In this document: in pieces, positions 1 to 9,595 of the stretch | Position numbering within the stretch: the stretch's first letter is position 1 | Layout: every line of letters begins with the position of its first letter | Source: Blasia pusilla | Lineage: Eukaryota; Marchantiophyta; Marchantiopsida; Blasiales | DNA: 64,000 nucleotides | NCBI GenBank assembly: GCA_050084515.1 | Contig: CM114272.1 | Span: forward strand, 46,376,001 to 46,440,000 | Direction: 5' to 3' | The notes under the pieces: model-generated | Databases searched by the model: none | Told to the model about the DNA's origin: nothing | What the model saw: only the letters and a program-made list of their open reading frames with translations | Translations under genes and position numbers: made by a program

Positions 1-19
1 AAAAATTACCACAAGCTAA

Positions 20-562
20 CCGAAGCCTGCAACCCGTCGGGTTCGGACGGGTTGCACGCTTCTGCCAAACATGGTCGAAGCGGGCAACCCGTCGCTCTCC
101 GACGAGTTGCTCGGATACCGCTCCTTCTTGGCCGAAGATGCCGGAGGTGTGCAAACCGTCTGTTCTCGACGAGTTCCACGGGTGCCGCACCTATTTGCCC
201 AAAGACTGCAAGGCGTGCAACCCGTCGCCCTCCAACGGGTTGCGCAAGGGCCTCGCCTTGTGGTGCTTACATGAAGTGTGCAACCTGTTCGACTCTGACG
301 ACTTGCGCGGGAAGCCCGCGTTCTTAACCCTTGACGAGGGAAGTGTGCAACCCAACGGTCTGCGACGGATTTCCTGGGTACGTCCCGTTCCCGTCCCAAA
401 CACGGCGGACAGTCGATCTCCAACAGGTTGCGCGGGTACCTCGCGTTCTGGTCCGAAGACGACGGAGGCGCTCAACTCGTCGGTCTCCGACGGGTTGCTC
501 GCGCACGTGGCGACGTACCCAGGATGGCGGAGGCGCGCAACCTGTCGGACTCCGACGGGTTG
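20..562. repeat. Palindrome array A (promoter of left ParB/methylase gene)
   Basis: About ten copies of a near-palindrome of the form GCAACCCGTCGG...CCGACGGGTTGC lie here, 45-70 bp apart, ending about 100 bp upstream of a TATA box. Stems are largely kept while the 3-5 base centre varies. The spacers contain a second recurring motif (GGCGGAGGCGCGCAAC-like). The reverse complement of the array is at 22170-22860. Confidence 0.85.
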
Positions 563-658
563 CTATTTTTCACCTTCGGACTTCCGTAACTTCCGGTACG
601 TCGCCGTCGCCGTCAAACGGACGACGGGACCCAACGGTCAGCCCAACGGCTAGAAAAG

Positions 659-667
659 TATAAATAG
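659..667 (+). promoter_or_regulatory. TATA box of left ParB/methylase gene
   Basis: TATAAATAG lies about 290 bp upstream of the inferred ATG at 950. The same box is conserved on the other strand at 22077-22085, at the same distance from the start of the sister gene. It follows directly after the palindrome array. Confidence 0.6.
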
Positions 668-1669
668 GGCAGAAATCGCTCATTTCCGGTTTCTCATTTC
701 GCGATATCCATTCCTCACTCTCTCGCGCAGCAGCTGATCAGATACCAAGGGGCGTTTCACACGGCGAGTCATCGCAAGTCGATAGGAGGGAACGAGTGCG
801 AGACGGTTCGACCGAACGAGAGCGAGACGGTTCGACTGAACGATCGCGAGACGATTGGAGCTACCCATCAAGGTGACTCATCTCGACCTCAGCAAGGCAA
901 CTGATCAAGGGATTCATCGTGGACATAGGTGGAGGCATTTCTGGAAAAAATGACGAGGAAAAAATCACAAGCCAACAAGTCTAGGAGCTTCACTCCGAAG
1001 TCCATTAGGACTCCTGCGTCCGCATCTCAAGTGCCTCCTTCGGCGAATGAAATTAGGCAGCAGGAAATCGAGGAGCGGGAAAGGGAAGCGGAGATGCACA
1101 ACCATGAGCTTCTTGCGAGACGTGTTCAAGAGGCGCTCGATAAACAGAACGCAGAGGCTGAGACGTCGCAGGCCTTGAAGAAAAGGATCGCCGACGAAAA
1201 GAGAGAAAAGAAGCGTCAGGACTCGTCGGTGAGGAGAGCAGAATTGGCTAAAGCGAGGAGGGAAAAAGCGATAGCCATTGACGATAGCCCTGCCCGTCCA
1301 ACTGAAAGTGTTGAGATGCGGGAAATGTCTCCGATGAAGTCCGGGGACACAATCAACCTAGTGGAAACGCCAGAAGTTCAAATCACGGACGACAAGGTCA
1401 TGAGGACCGCCAGTGTGGAGATGGTGGACATTGCTGAAGAAGCCGGAGAGCGGTCATTCTCGTCTCCAAGCCCGGCGGAAGACATCGACCTCTATTGGAT
1501 CAATGAGTTCCTAGTCGATTTTCCAGCTTCTGTCTCAGACAAGTTGGCTGGTCAAGAAACTGACCCAATTTTCAAGCGGGTAAGAGAGGATCTGGGTTTT
1601 TTGAATTATGTGAATTGCAATTCATTGGGAATTCAATGTAGTTTATTGATCTTGTCCCGGTTTTGACAG

Positions 1670-2142
1670 GTGGTAAAGCAAATGGCACTCATGGAGGGCC
1701 ACAACGCCCCGAGGATTCCACTCTACCGATTGCGGAAAATGGAATACGTCCGTGAAATTCAGTCCGACGAGGACATCGCGAAGCTTAAACATTTGGCGGC
1801 GACAGCATCCTAGGTTGACAGCTTTCCTCCCTTGTATGTTCAGCCTTACGACGAGCATGGAACCCAAGCTCTGGTTATGGAGGAGGACTTGGAAAAGCTT
1901 GACACATTCTAGAGGATGAGAGACCAGGATTTCAGAAGGCAAGTAGAGGGCATGGAATTCAGCTGGATGAGGAATCTGCATTTCTTCATCTGGGATGGAA
2001 ATCACAGGTTCATGGCGTGGACCAAGTTTGCGGAGGAGCAGCCCAACTCCTTGAAAGCACATTTTTGCGTGAAGGCAGTGGTTCTTCACCCATTCCCTCA
2101 TCACATGGCGACCGTGGAGATGGCAATGCATGCCAAGAACAC
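1670..2142 (+). other. ParB/Srx-like nuclease-fold domain, exon 2 of left copy
   Basis: The exon reads IPLYRLRK, then an Asp-Ile-x-x-Leu helix, then FPPLYVQPYDEHGT, then FFIWDGNHRFMAW, then KAVVLHP. This order (strand, helix, P-x-V, aromatic-x-DGNHR-x-x-AW, V-x-V-x) matches the ParB N-terminal domain, where the (D/E)G(H/N)(H/R)R box binds nucleotide or phosphate. In prokaryotes and phages ParB-like domains are often fused to N6/N4 DNA methylases, as they appear to be here. The assignment is by motif reading only. Confidence 0.6.
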
Positions 2143-2165
2143 GTGAGTATCTTTAACACTTACGC

Positions 2166-2990
2166 AACTCGTCAGGACGGTTGTTGGGATGCTTTAACAC
2201 TTACGCAACTCGTCGGACTCCGACGAGTTGCTTGATTGATGAATGGGTTAGGTTTTTTTTTGCCGAAAGCAACTCGTCGGACTCCGACGAGTTGCTCGAC
2301 TCGACGCTTTTTCAGGATGTTTTTTGAAGAATGCAACTCGTCGGACTCCGACGAGTTGTTCGATTGACCACAGATTTAATTAGTTTTTGGCCCAAAGAAA
2401 ACCGTCGGAGTCTGACGGGTTGCTCGACTCGCCGCCTTTTCAGGATGTTTTTTGAAGATTGCAACTCGTCGGACTCTGACGAGTTGTTCGATTGACCACA
2501 TTTAATTAGTTTTTGGCCCAAAGCAAACCGTCGGAGTCCGACGGGTTGCTCGACTCGCCGCCTTTTCAGGATGTTTTTTGAAGAATGCAACTTGTCGGAC
2601 TCCGACGAGTTGTTCGACTGACCGTAGGTTTAGTATGTGTTTTGCCCAAAGAAACCCGTCGGAGTTCGACGGGTTGCTTGACTCGAAACTATTTTTGGCC
2701 AAAATCAACTCGTCGGAGTCCGACGGGTTGCATTCGGAAGTTGGTATAGCAAATTTCGCGTCAAATTGCAAGTTTCCATTCAATTGCGCAACCTGTCGGA
2801 CTCCGACGGGTTGCTATGTTCACGTTAGTATGTTCAGTTACACAACCCGTCGGACTCCGACGGGTTGAAACCAGGCATTAGCAAATCTGAATGCAATCCG
2901 TCGGACTCCGACGGGTTGCATCATTAAGCTCCTTCCTAGAATCCGACCTTGAGCTGTAACAACCCGTCGGAGTCCGACGGGTTGCAAGAA
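2166..2990. repeat. Palindrome array B in intron 2 (left copy)
   Basis: About thirteen palindromes occupy nearly all of an 887-bp intron. Between about 2207 and 2660 they recur about every 63 bp. The flanks also repeat (CTTTTTCAGGATGTTTTTTG and TTTTTGGCCCAAAG), so part of the array grew by tandem duplication. Two stem versions occur, AACTCG...CGAGTT and AACCCG...CGGGTT, usually matched on both arms. Confidence 0.85.
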
Positions 2991-4740
2991 CCCATGTAAA
3001 TTCCTGACGGGTTGAGTTTGGATGTGCAGGATTGTATCGGAGGGGAATGTCACCCACCACTGGATCCAGGACTGCGATCGGGTGAGGAAGGTGCTTACGT
3101 CGCACCCGGGAGAGTACAGGGGGTTCTTGGGCGATGCCCTTGTCAATCAGATGCTTGCAAAGGGTGCTCAAATAAAAAAGAAAACTTGGGCAAATAAGTT
3201 TATTTCCCAAGATGCAGCCGTAACCATCTTGTGCTAGTCGAAGATACAGGCCGCGAAGAAGAGCGTTGCACTGGAGCTGGAGCGGAGGGAGAAAGTATCT
3301 GCGTCTGAGCGCATGAAATTCATCCAAGCTGCAGTATCTACAACAACGAAATACACGGCGAGCAAGATGCAGCGATACATCAGCATTCTCAATCCCGAAC
3401 TTGGTCCGGAGTTCTATAAGGAGCTGAAGGCAATTATCAAGCGCCAGCGGAAAAGGGATGAAGATCCGCAAGGTCGGATTGGGGAGAAAGTGTCCCTGGA
3501 TCGCGTGCATCGGTTTGCGTTGTCTGGCATAAGCGAGTTTAGGAGGATCCGATTGATGAAAATCAGTCTCGAGGGCACAGAGGCCCAGAAGAGGGCGGCA
3601 CACCATCCTCCGGGTGTGTCCGATCCAGTTATCTCCCACTGGCTACGCGAATGGTCGTTCTGGGACGCATTGCGGGTTATCGGGAAGTCCATGGTGGACG
3701 GACTACAAGCGGAGCTCAAAAGATTAGAGCCCATCCCGGACGAAGCAAACCTGGAAAGTTCTCGAGATTTCGAGGTTTGGCTCGACAACATCCGGGACAA
3801 GCCAATCAAAAACCCAGGATTCAAGACAATGTTCAAGGTTTGCGTCCTCCCTCAAGCAGAGCTTGACGAAGAAGTAGAGGGAAACAAACGGGATCAAGCA
3901 AAGAAGAAGCGAGATCTACAGGAGCAGACGGCCGATTCTGTTCGACTAAAAGCTGCACAACGGATGGTCTTCAGGTACCTCGTCCAGTGTAAGAATGCAG
4001 GTACATGGGGAAAATTACCGGCAGCCTTGAAATTGTGGGCTTCGCCACCGGATGCAGAGACATTCTCCATCTACAACATGGAGATGGGGCAGCACATGTC
4101 CGATTGGGAGGTGGAGAATTGCCCCATTTGGCTCGACTTCAACGACCCTGAAGACATCACCGATAAGGATTTACGAGTGCTTTATGATGCACTGGCCTCA
4201 GGACAAGACGACATCCCCAATTTTGTGCAGCCTGAAGACTTCTTCGGAGGAGATGCGGAAGAGCAAGCCCACGAGACAGCTGAGTTGGCTTCCAAGGTCC
4301 GCACAGCCAAAGACAAATCCACAGCGGGTCTCAAAGGCAAGGCGAGGGGAGGGAAAAATTCCGAGGCCGAGTCTTCCCAAAGAGAGGCCGAAGATTCAAG
4401 GCCAGAGGCGAAATCATCCGGGCGAGCGGGGAGAGAGGGTCGGACCAGGTCCTCGGCGAAAAAAACCCCACCAGAGTCTGAGGTCATAGAGACCCCAACA
4501 AGCCGTCTGCAGACTCGGGAGAAGCGGAAGCGAGAGGTGCCAGGGTTGTCCCAAGGAGAATACAGTCCATCATCCTTGGGAAGAAACAGACAAACAACGA
4601 CCCGGACAAGCGTCCTTCTTCAGTTCACTCCTTTACTGGATGAGCTGAAGAGCTTCAGTTCTCAAGCGTCGACACCAACCATCGCTAAATTGACAATGCT
4701 GGGACGGAAGCTCCAACAAAACGGGCACGCTGCCTAGACG

Positions 4741-6003
4741 GTGAATGGAGTGGTCGAAGAGGTTGCGGTGGATCTCTTGATTGCTGATCTGCCCTCGGGG
4801 TTGCGACTTTGGGGCGAGAATCCATCGGACGAGGTACCTGAGTGGAATGTGCCGCTATCTTATGACCAAATTGCGCTATTGTTCTCCTTTGCAGACGCCT
4901 ATCTGAGTGACAGGGGCTGCTTCTTGGTGTTGACTGGAGGGAGCGAGGACGAGCTCTTCAACCTCTAGTGCGTCAAGAGGTCGCTAAAGTGGAGGACGGC
5001 GCAATCGTGGATCATAAAAAATGAGTACCCACTCCGATCCGCGACGAGTAAGATTCGGGTAAGGCTCAATTCATGTAGTATCATCTCAATTATATTTTAA
5101 TGATGTGTATAATGAATTTTTATCTCCGTTGAGTGATTATAATGAGTGTCAATCTCCATTTTTTTTGTCCGTGAGCAACCCGTCGGAAGGCGATGGGTTG
5201 CTGGCTTAGAGCAGCCCATGCTCGGTTGAGAGCAACCCGTCGGTTTCCGACGGGTTGCATCTTTCCCACATACACAGGGAAAACCATGGTGTACCTGCAA
5301 CCCGTCGGGTTCCGATGGGTTGCAGTTGCTTTTGGTTTTTCCCTATCTGATAGCGACGGGTTGCCCTCAGCCGAGCATGGGCTGCTCTAGGCCAGCAACC
5401 CGTCGCCTTCCGACGGGTTGCTCACGGACAAAAACAACGGAGCCCGACGGGTCGTTTTAGTCCCTGACCAACCCGTCGGAAGGCGACGGGTTGGTCCGGG
5501 ACAAAAAAACTCGTCGGACTCCGACATGTTGATCCAAAGTTAGTAATTGAAAAAGTTCTCTAGCCGACTTCTTTAGTTGCTGACATTGTTTCCAACGTGC
5601 TTATTTACAGATGGACCACTCCTATGTGTACTGCTTCGTTCGATCCGAGCACAATTTCCAGGTGTTCAAGATCCAGGATCCTGTGGATCCATGCTCAGAT
5701 GGGTACAGTTTAGATAGTTTGTACAATTCTCCCCCGGGAATTTACATGCAAGACAGTACCCCACTTCTGGGAGGAAGGGAAAAATTGCCAACCCTGATGC
5801 AAACGCTCATAGAGCTCTGCTCAAGGCCGGGTGACTTGGTGTTCGACTTAGTGGGACTTTCAGGGGCAAGTATCAAAGGCGTCTGGCAGAGTGGCAGGAA
5901 CATTCTCTGCCTCGAGGGAAGGCAGGAACTGTTTGACCTTTGCAAGGAGGCAAAGGCAGAATACGAAAGGCTCGTTGGGGCGTACAACTCTCCATCAAAG
6001 CCG
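4741..6003 (+). other. Amino-methyltransferase-like domain, exons 3-4 of left copy
   Basis: At 4774-4800 the reading LLIADLPSG sits where class-beta N4/N6 DNA methylases carry the catalytic (D/N)PPY box, followed by a helix and a FLVLTGG strand. In exon 4, after DSTPLLGGREK (like HPTQKP), comes PGDLVFDLVGLSGAS, the position of DPFxGSGTT, then NILCLEG like the acidic residue at the end of the next strand. The order (motif IV first, motif I last) is that of class-beta enzymes. The key residues deviate in both copies (DLPS here, NLPS in the sister; FxGxG reduced to VGLSG). Catalysis is therefore doubtful and a DNA- or cofactor-binding role is possible. Confidence 0.6.
5172..5531. repeat. Palindrome array C in intron 3 (left copy)
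   Basis: Seven to eight palindromes lie in a 552-bp intron (5059-5610). The centres vary symmetrically (GGAAGGC, GGTTTCC, GGGTTCC, GCCTTCC) around the conserved stem GCAACCCGTCG. The motif GAGCATGGGCTGCTC also recurs. The sister intron carries the matching array at 17408-17770. Confidence 0.85.
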
Positions 6004-6149
6004 AGAGCTCCGGTTCCAGACCCACCATTGGTTGTGACTCCATCGTCACTTCCAACGATTCCGAAAATCGGGAAGGCAAGGCCGAAAGTAATTTTGCAAG
6101 AGATCTCGGACAATGACGAGTGAGTTCAAAGAACTCAACGACCCAGCTT

Positions 6150-7290
6150 GACTGCAGCGTTTGGAGTAGGGAGTTTTTTGATGATGAGGCAAAATATTTC
6201 ATAGAATAGATCAAATGTACAGTTCCGAGCTTTTTTCGGATGATATAAAGGAGAAGATTTTTTCGAACGATGGTGGTGCTTGTAAAATTTTGCTGAATAT
6301 TTTTAATGGCTTTTCGAATGTGATCGTCTATGTACTCCGCGGACTTCAATTTTGCAACCCGTCGGATTTCTCCTGCTTGCAAGTTTTCACTTTTTGACGA
6401 CAACACCTTTTTACCACTTCCAGGCAACCTGTCGGATTCCGATAGGTTGCCTGATCGGACTCTTTCCCTCTTGGTCCAACTTAAGAGGCAGTCTGGAGGA
6501 CTTCTTCCCTTGGCACCTTCCCCTCAACTCGTAAAGGCAGGCATAGGCTTCTTTTCTTCTCTCAAACGTGTTGGATTCCTACTACCTCTGCAATTGCCAT
6601 AATGGTATTACCAAGGACGGAGCACATATTGATACTGGATGGGTGTCACATTGCAGAGCGTACAAGGTATACTGCCGAGGAAGGCGGTGGGATTCAAATC
6701 AAGTTACATGGGACCGTTATGGCGTACCTAAGCGGGGCCAAGGCTCTCGAATTCGCCAACATTTTTTATCCCCGTCTACAATTGGCCAGAGGAGCCACTT
6801 GTATCCCAGGACATTCCTTTGGTACTGTCACCGAGGAGAGTTAGGAGTAAATTTGTAGATGACGAGGCTGAAGAAATCATAGACTAGGTCAAACGTACAT
6901 TTCCGAGGTTCCTTCGGAGGTAATAAAGGTCGAGATTTTTTCGACCGACAATGGTGTTTGTAAAAGTTTGATGGAAAATTTTTTGGGACTAGTGCATTGT
7001 GTTATTTTAGCTACTCGGAATTACAATTTTGCAACTCGTATGATTCCGACGGGTTGCAACTTTGAGCTTTTTGCCCACTACAATTTTTAAACCATTTCCA
7101 AGCAAGCTGTCGGATTCCGACAGGTTGGCTGCTTGAGTGATCGGACTCTTTCCCTGTGAGACCAACTTCTGACGCATTGTGGCGGGCTTCTTAACTTTTG
7201 GCTCGTTCCCCTCCATTCGTCAAACCAGTTGTAGGCTTCTTTTCTTGTCTAAGATGTGCAGGATTCCTACTACCTGTCGGATTGCCATTT
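6150..7290 (+). repeat. Duplicated 3' module of the ParB/methylase gene
   Basis: Two diverged direct copies, about 6150-6605 and about 6840-7290, share a short coding tail (an acidic FDDEAK / VDDEAEE segment ending in a stop), then the pattern GTACA-TTCCGAG, TTTTTTCGA, two palindromes, TCGGACTCTTTCCCT and CTTCTTTTC. Both units are present in the right copy too, so the duplication predates the two insertions. In each unit palindromes sit at the same relative sites (6352-6450; 7028-7125). Confidence 0.7.
6602..6892 (+). pseudogene. Short conserved coding remnant downstream of methylase exon 4
   Basis: A segment reading HILILDGCHIAERTRYTAEE in one frame is conserved in the sister copy (16085-16380, minus). 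A second frame ends with VLSPRRVRSKFVDDE and a stop near 6890; the sister keeps the same ending. The two halves are in different frames, so the exon is probably broken by a small indel. The ending resembles an unread tail just after the methylase stop (about 6170-6210). This suggests a last exon of a second, related gene left after a tandem duplication. I recognise no domain. Confidence 0.4.
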
Positions 7291-7974
7291 CGGATTCCCA
7301 ACCTGTTAGATTGTCGTGGGTGTAGGGTGGAAGAAAATCACTTCTAAAAATCTTTCCTTTCTTATGGTGAGCTTTCTTACGGGTTGGGAGGGGTGCAGCT
7401 TCTCGGTTTCTCAGCTTTAAGATCTGAATGAAGGGACATCAGTTCCTCTTTATTCCAAACAGCTAACAATCTTTTGGTTCAATTATCCTCTCATGTGTTC
7501 ACATTTCACAAAGTTGGTCTTGAGCAGACACCATTCATAACCAACAGAAAGTTGGTTATGGGGCAATTCAGGGGAGGCCATGATGCAGGCAACAATCCTT
7601 GCAAAAAGAGAGGTAGGCATTCGGGTGGTCCTTCAACAAAAATACCCATGGGCACTGCTTTTTGTAGACCGAGACAGGTAATGTTAAGAAACTTAGGCTC
7701 ACATGGAGAGTGATGGAAAAATGTTTGTAGTGGTCTTATGATGTCCACTTTTTTTTCGCCCCTAGGAAAAAGGAGGTTTTTTTAGGGCCAAATGTGGACC
7801 ACTACCTACTCTCTTCTAAAGATTTCATGAATTTGAAAGCAAACAAAAATTTCAAATATGTCAAAAAGTTTTGAAGAGAAGAGGCGGATTTGGCCCTTTT
7901 TTTTGAAGAGAGACTCTCCTCTCTTCCTCTTTTCCTCTCCTCTCTTACTCTCTCCTGCCAAAATACCAGCCCCC
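7291..7974. other. Terminal non-coding region of left Mutator-like copy
   Basis: No convincing gene is seen. The segment is conserved with 15063-15660 on the other strand. It ends in a strand-asymmetric tract (GAAGAGAG then CTCTCCTCTC) that resembles the opposite terminus of the full element at 27440-27489, as expected for a degenerate terminal inverted repeat. Confidence 0.5.
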
Positions 7975-9246
7975 CTAGTGATTGCACTCTACCACCGTGA
8001 TCATCCACTCCTCGATCTCCACAAACTCTCTTGCCCCCAAATCCTCTGCCTACCTGTGGGCGTACCTCCCACCAAAGATCATAACACCTATCCTTGGTGT
8101 GACCATATCGATGAAATGATCACACTGCAAGTGTGGGGGGGCCATCTTGTGTGGATCCTGAACAATCGGAGGCGCCGGTGGCCCTCTCTCATGCTATGGG
8201 CAGTCCCTCGGCCTATGTGGCCCACCACACGCCCAACAAGCCAACCCTAGTCCTTCTTGGGAAACATATGTTGGTACGGGTTGTTGCCTCATCGGCTCAC
8301 GATACCCGCCCTACTCTCTGGGCCCACTGGCCCGCTCCCGTGGTAGAAGTGCATGTTGGGACACTTTTGGGGCTACTCCTACTCGCAAACCCGTCGAATA
8401 CTGTGAAAATCCGATGGTCACCACCTGCTCCTCACTCATGTTGAGCTCTACCCGCTCAGAAAACTTGAAGACCACCTTCAATGTGGGCTTCGCCATGTGA
8501 AGCAACATTGCATCCCGAACTCTCCTCCGTAGCTCCTTGTCCAATGCCCCGTACCAATACTACATTGACTGCGCCTCAGTCATCCCATATGTGTCAACAA
8601 TCAACCGTCGCATGCGCATGAATGCCTCCCTTAGACTCTCATCGGATCGTCGCTGAAAATCTTGTAGACTCTTCAGCTTGTCGGTCCGCACGCCCTGGTA
8701 GCTCCTCCCCAACTGTCAGAAGAACTCCACTATAGGACTAAAACTAGGTGGCACTCTATCACAAGAGGTCTTAGCCAACTCAGCCACCTAACTATCCTCC
8801 TCTCCATCTAGTCTCCAAGATGATGGTGTAGGCCTCTCCGCCCTCACTATTCCATCATACGCCTCGCGACCACTAGTGTATAGATATCATGGAGCCCAAT
8901 ACATCCTCCAAGCATTGATCTCTATTGAATATAGTGATTGGAACTCCATGTAGTCATCCATCGGAGGATCCTCCAAGTGTTGGAAGAAACTCTTCTATGC
9001 CATAAAAGGGTTGAACCGCGTAGGGGTCCTTATCTCCTAGAAGTCGCACCACGTGTGGAACTCATGGATGAAGTCATCTAAGTCGATGGTGCCCACCAGA
9101 CCCGATAAATAATGTATGCCCCGATGGCCCATGTCGTCCATCTCCTGCCAAGTGACACCACCTTTGTCTGCGATCTCGTCACCAGATCCGTTGTCTAGTG
9201 ATGACGATCCAGCCACGGATGAAAGTCGAGATGGCTCCTCACTCAA
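7975..9246 (-). pseudogene. Retrotransposon gag remnant
   Basis: Read on the minus strand from about 9246, the frames contain a gag-like capsid pattern: WQEMDDMG, then ESLREAFMRMRRLI, then YWYGALDKELRRRVRDAMLL, then FSERVELNMSEEQV. Near 8060-8100 a degraded zinc knuckle reads HRYGHTKDRCYDLW. The reading frame is broken by several stops and shifts. The order capsid then CCHC knuckle is that of Ty3-type gag. Protease and later domains would lie below 7975, where the Mutator-like copy starts, so the element was probably cut by that insertion. Confidence 0.55.
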
Positions 9247-9354
9247 AACACCTCAATATCTCACTCCACTCCGTGTCACACCATCCCTACTTGCACTACC
9301 CCATTCTTCCGAAACTTGGAAGAACACCGTTGTGATAACCCAATCTCACCAGCT

Positions 9355-9595
9355 CAAACACTCAGACTCACCAAGAGTCTCCCGCACTCCTCACTAGCTC
9401 ACCTATGCTAATGGTAACCCCATGATGACACACTCGGCCTCACGCACACTCAACACTCAGGCTCACCCTGAGCCTCCCGACTCACATAAGCTAAGGCTAA
9501 TCCCGTGAGAACACACCCGGCCTCACCTACACTCAACACTCGGGCTCACCCTAAGCCTCCTGATTCACATCAGCTAAGTCACAACACATACTCTC
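9355..9595. repeat. Tandem repeat, about 85-95 bp period
   Basis: Three units each contain CAACACTC-GGCTCACC, AGCCTCC, GCTAA and CACAC-CGGCCTCAC. The second and third are most alike. The repeat lies upstream (minus sense) of the gag remnant, perhaps in its leader. Confidence 0.7.

Larger units (their letters stand above)
950..6123 (+). pseudogene. ParB-like / DNA methylase-like fusion gene, left copy
   Basis: Four exons with GT-AG borders: 950-1579, 1670-2142, 3030-5058, 5611-6123. The joined length is 3,645 nt, an exact multiple of three (1,214 codons plus stop), which supports the model. The ATG at 950 is shared with the sister copy; an upstream in-frame GTG at 929 is less likely. Residues 1-150 are basic, then Glu/Arg-rich and probably coiled coil. 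The exon 1/2 junction and exon 2 encode a ParB/Srx-like domain. Exon 3 has a long middle region and a Ser/Arg/Lys-rich linker. The end of exon 3 plus exon 4 encodes a class-beta amino-methyltransferase-like domain. In-frame stops at 1811, 1910, 3235, 4735 and 4966 break this copy. At the last three the sister copy has Trp, Trp and Gln. Introns 2 and 3 are filled with palindromes. Confidence 0.7.
1..7974 (+). mobile_element. Mutator-like element, ParB/methylase half (left copy, partial)
   Basis: This stretch is the reverse complement, at high similarity throughout, of 15063-22860. Both copies contain the same four-exon gene, the same palindrome arrays and the same terminal pyrimidine/purine tract. 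The inner end is sharp: here a run of C at 7970-7974 after ATACCAG, in the right copy GGGGGCTGGTATT at 15063. Beyond these points the sequences differ, so they mark the element terminus. The right copy is joined to a transposase gene and flanked by a target duplication. The left copy therefore most likely continues into its own transposase gene left of base 1, which cannot be seen here. The flank from 7975 is retroelement gag sequence, so this copy probably inserted into an older element. Confidence 0.7.

Noticed and set aside
138-653. Long ORFs across palindrome arrays (repeated RRTPTGC-like peptides)
   Set aside because: They are produced by the palindrome, which is open in several frames on both strands. 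The arrays lie upstream of a TATA box or in introns.
2166-2700. CRISPR-like array (27-bp palindromic repeats, about 36-bp spacers)
   Set aside because: The host is a plant nuclear genome, the spacers are themselves repeated, no cas genes are present and the array lies in a spliced intron.
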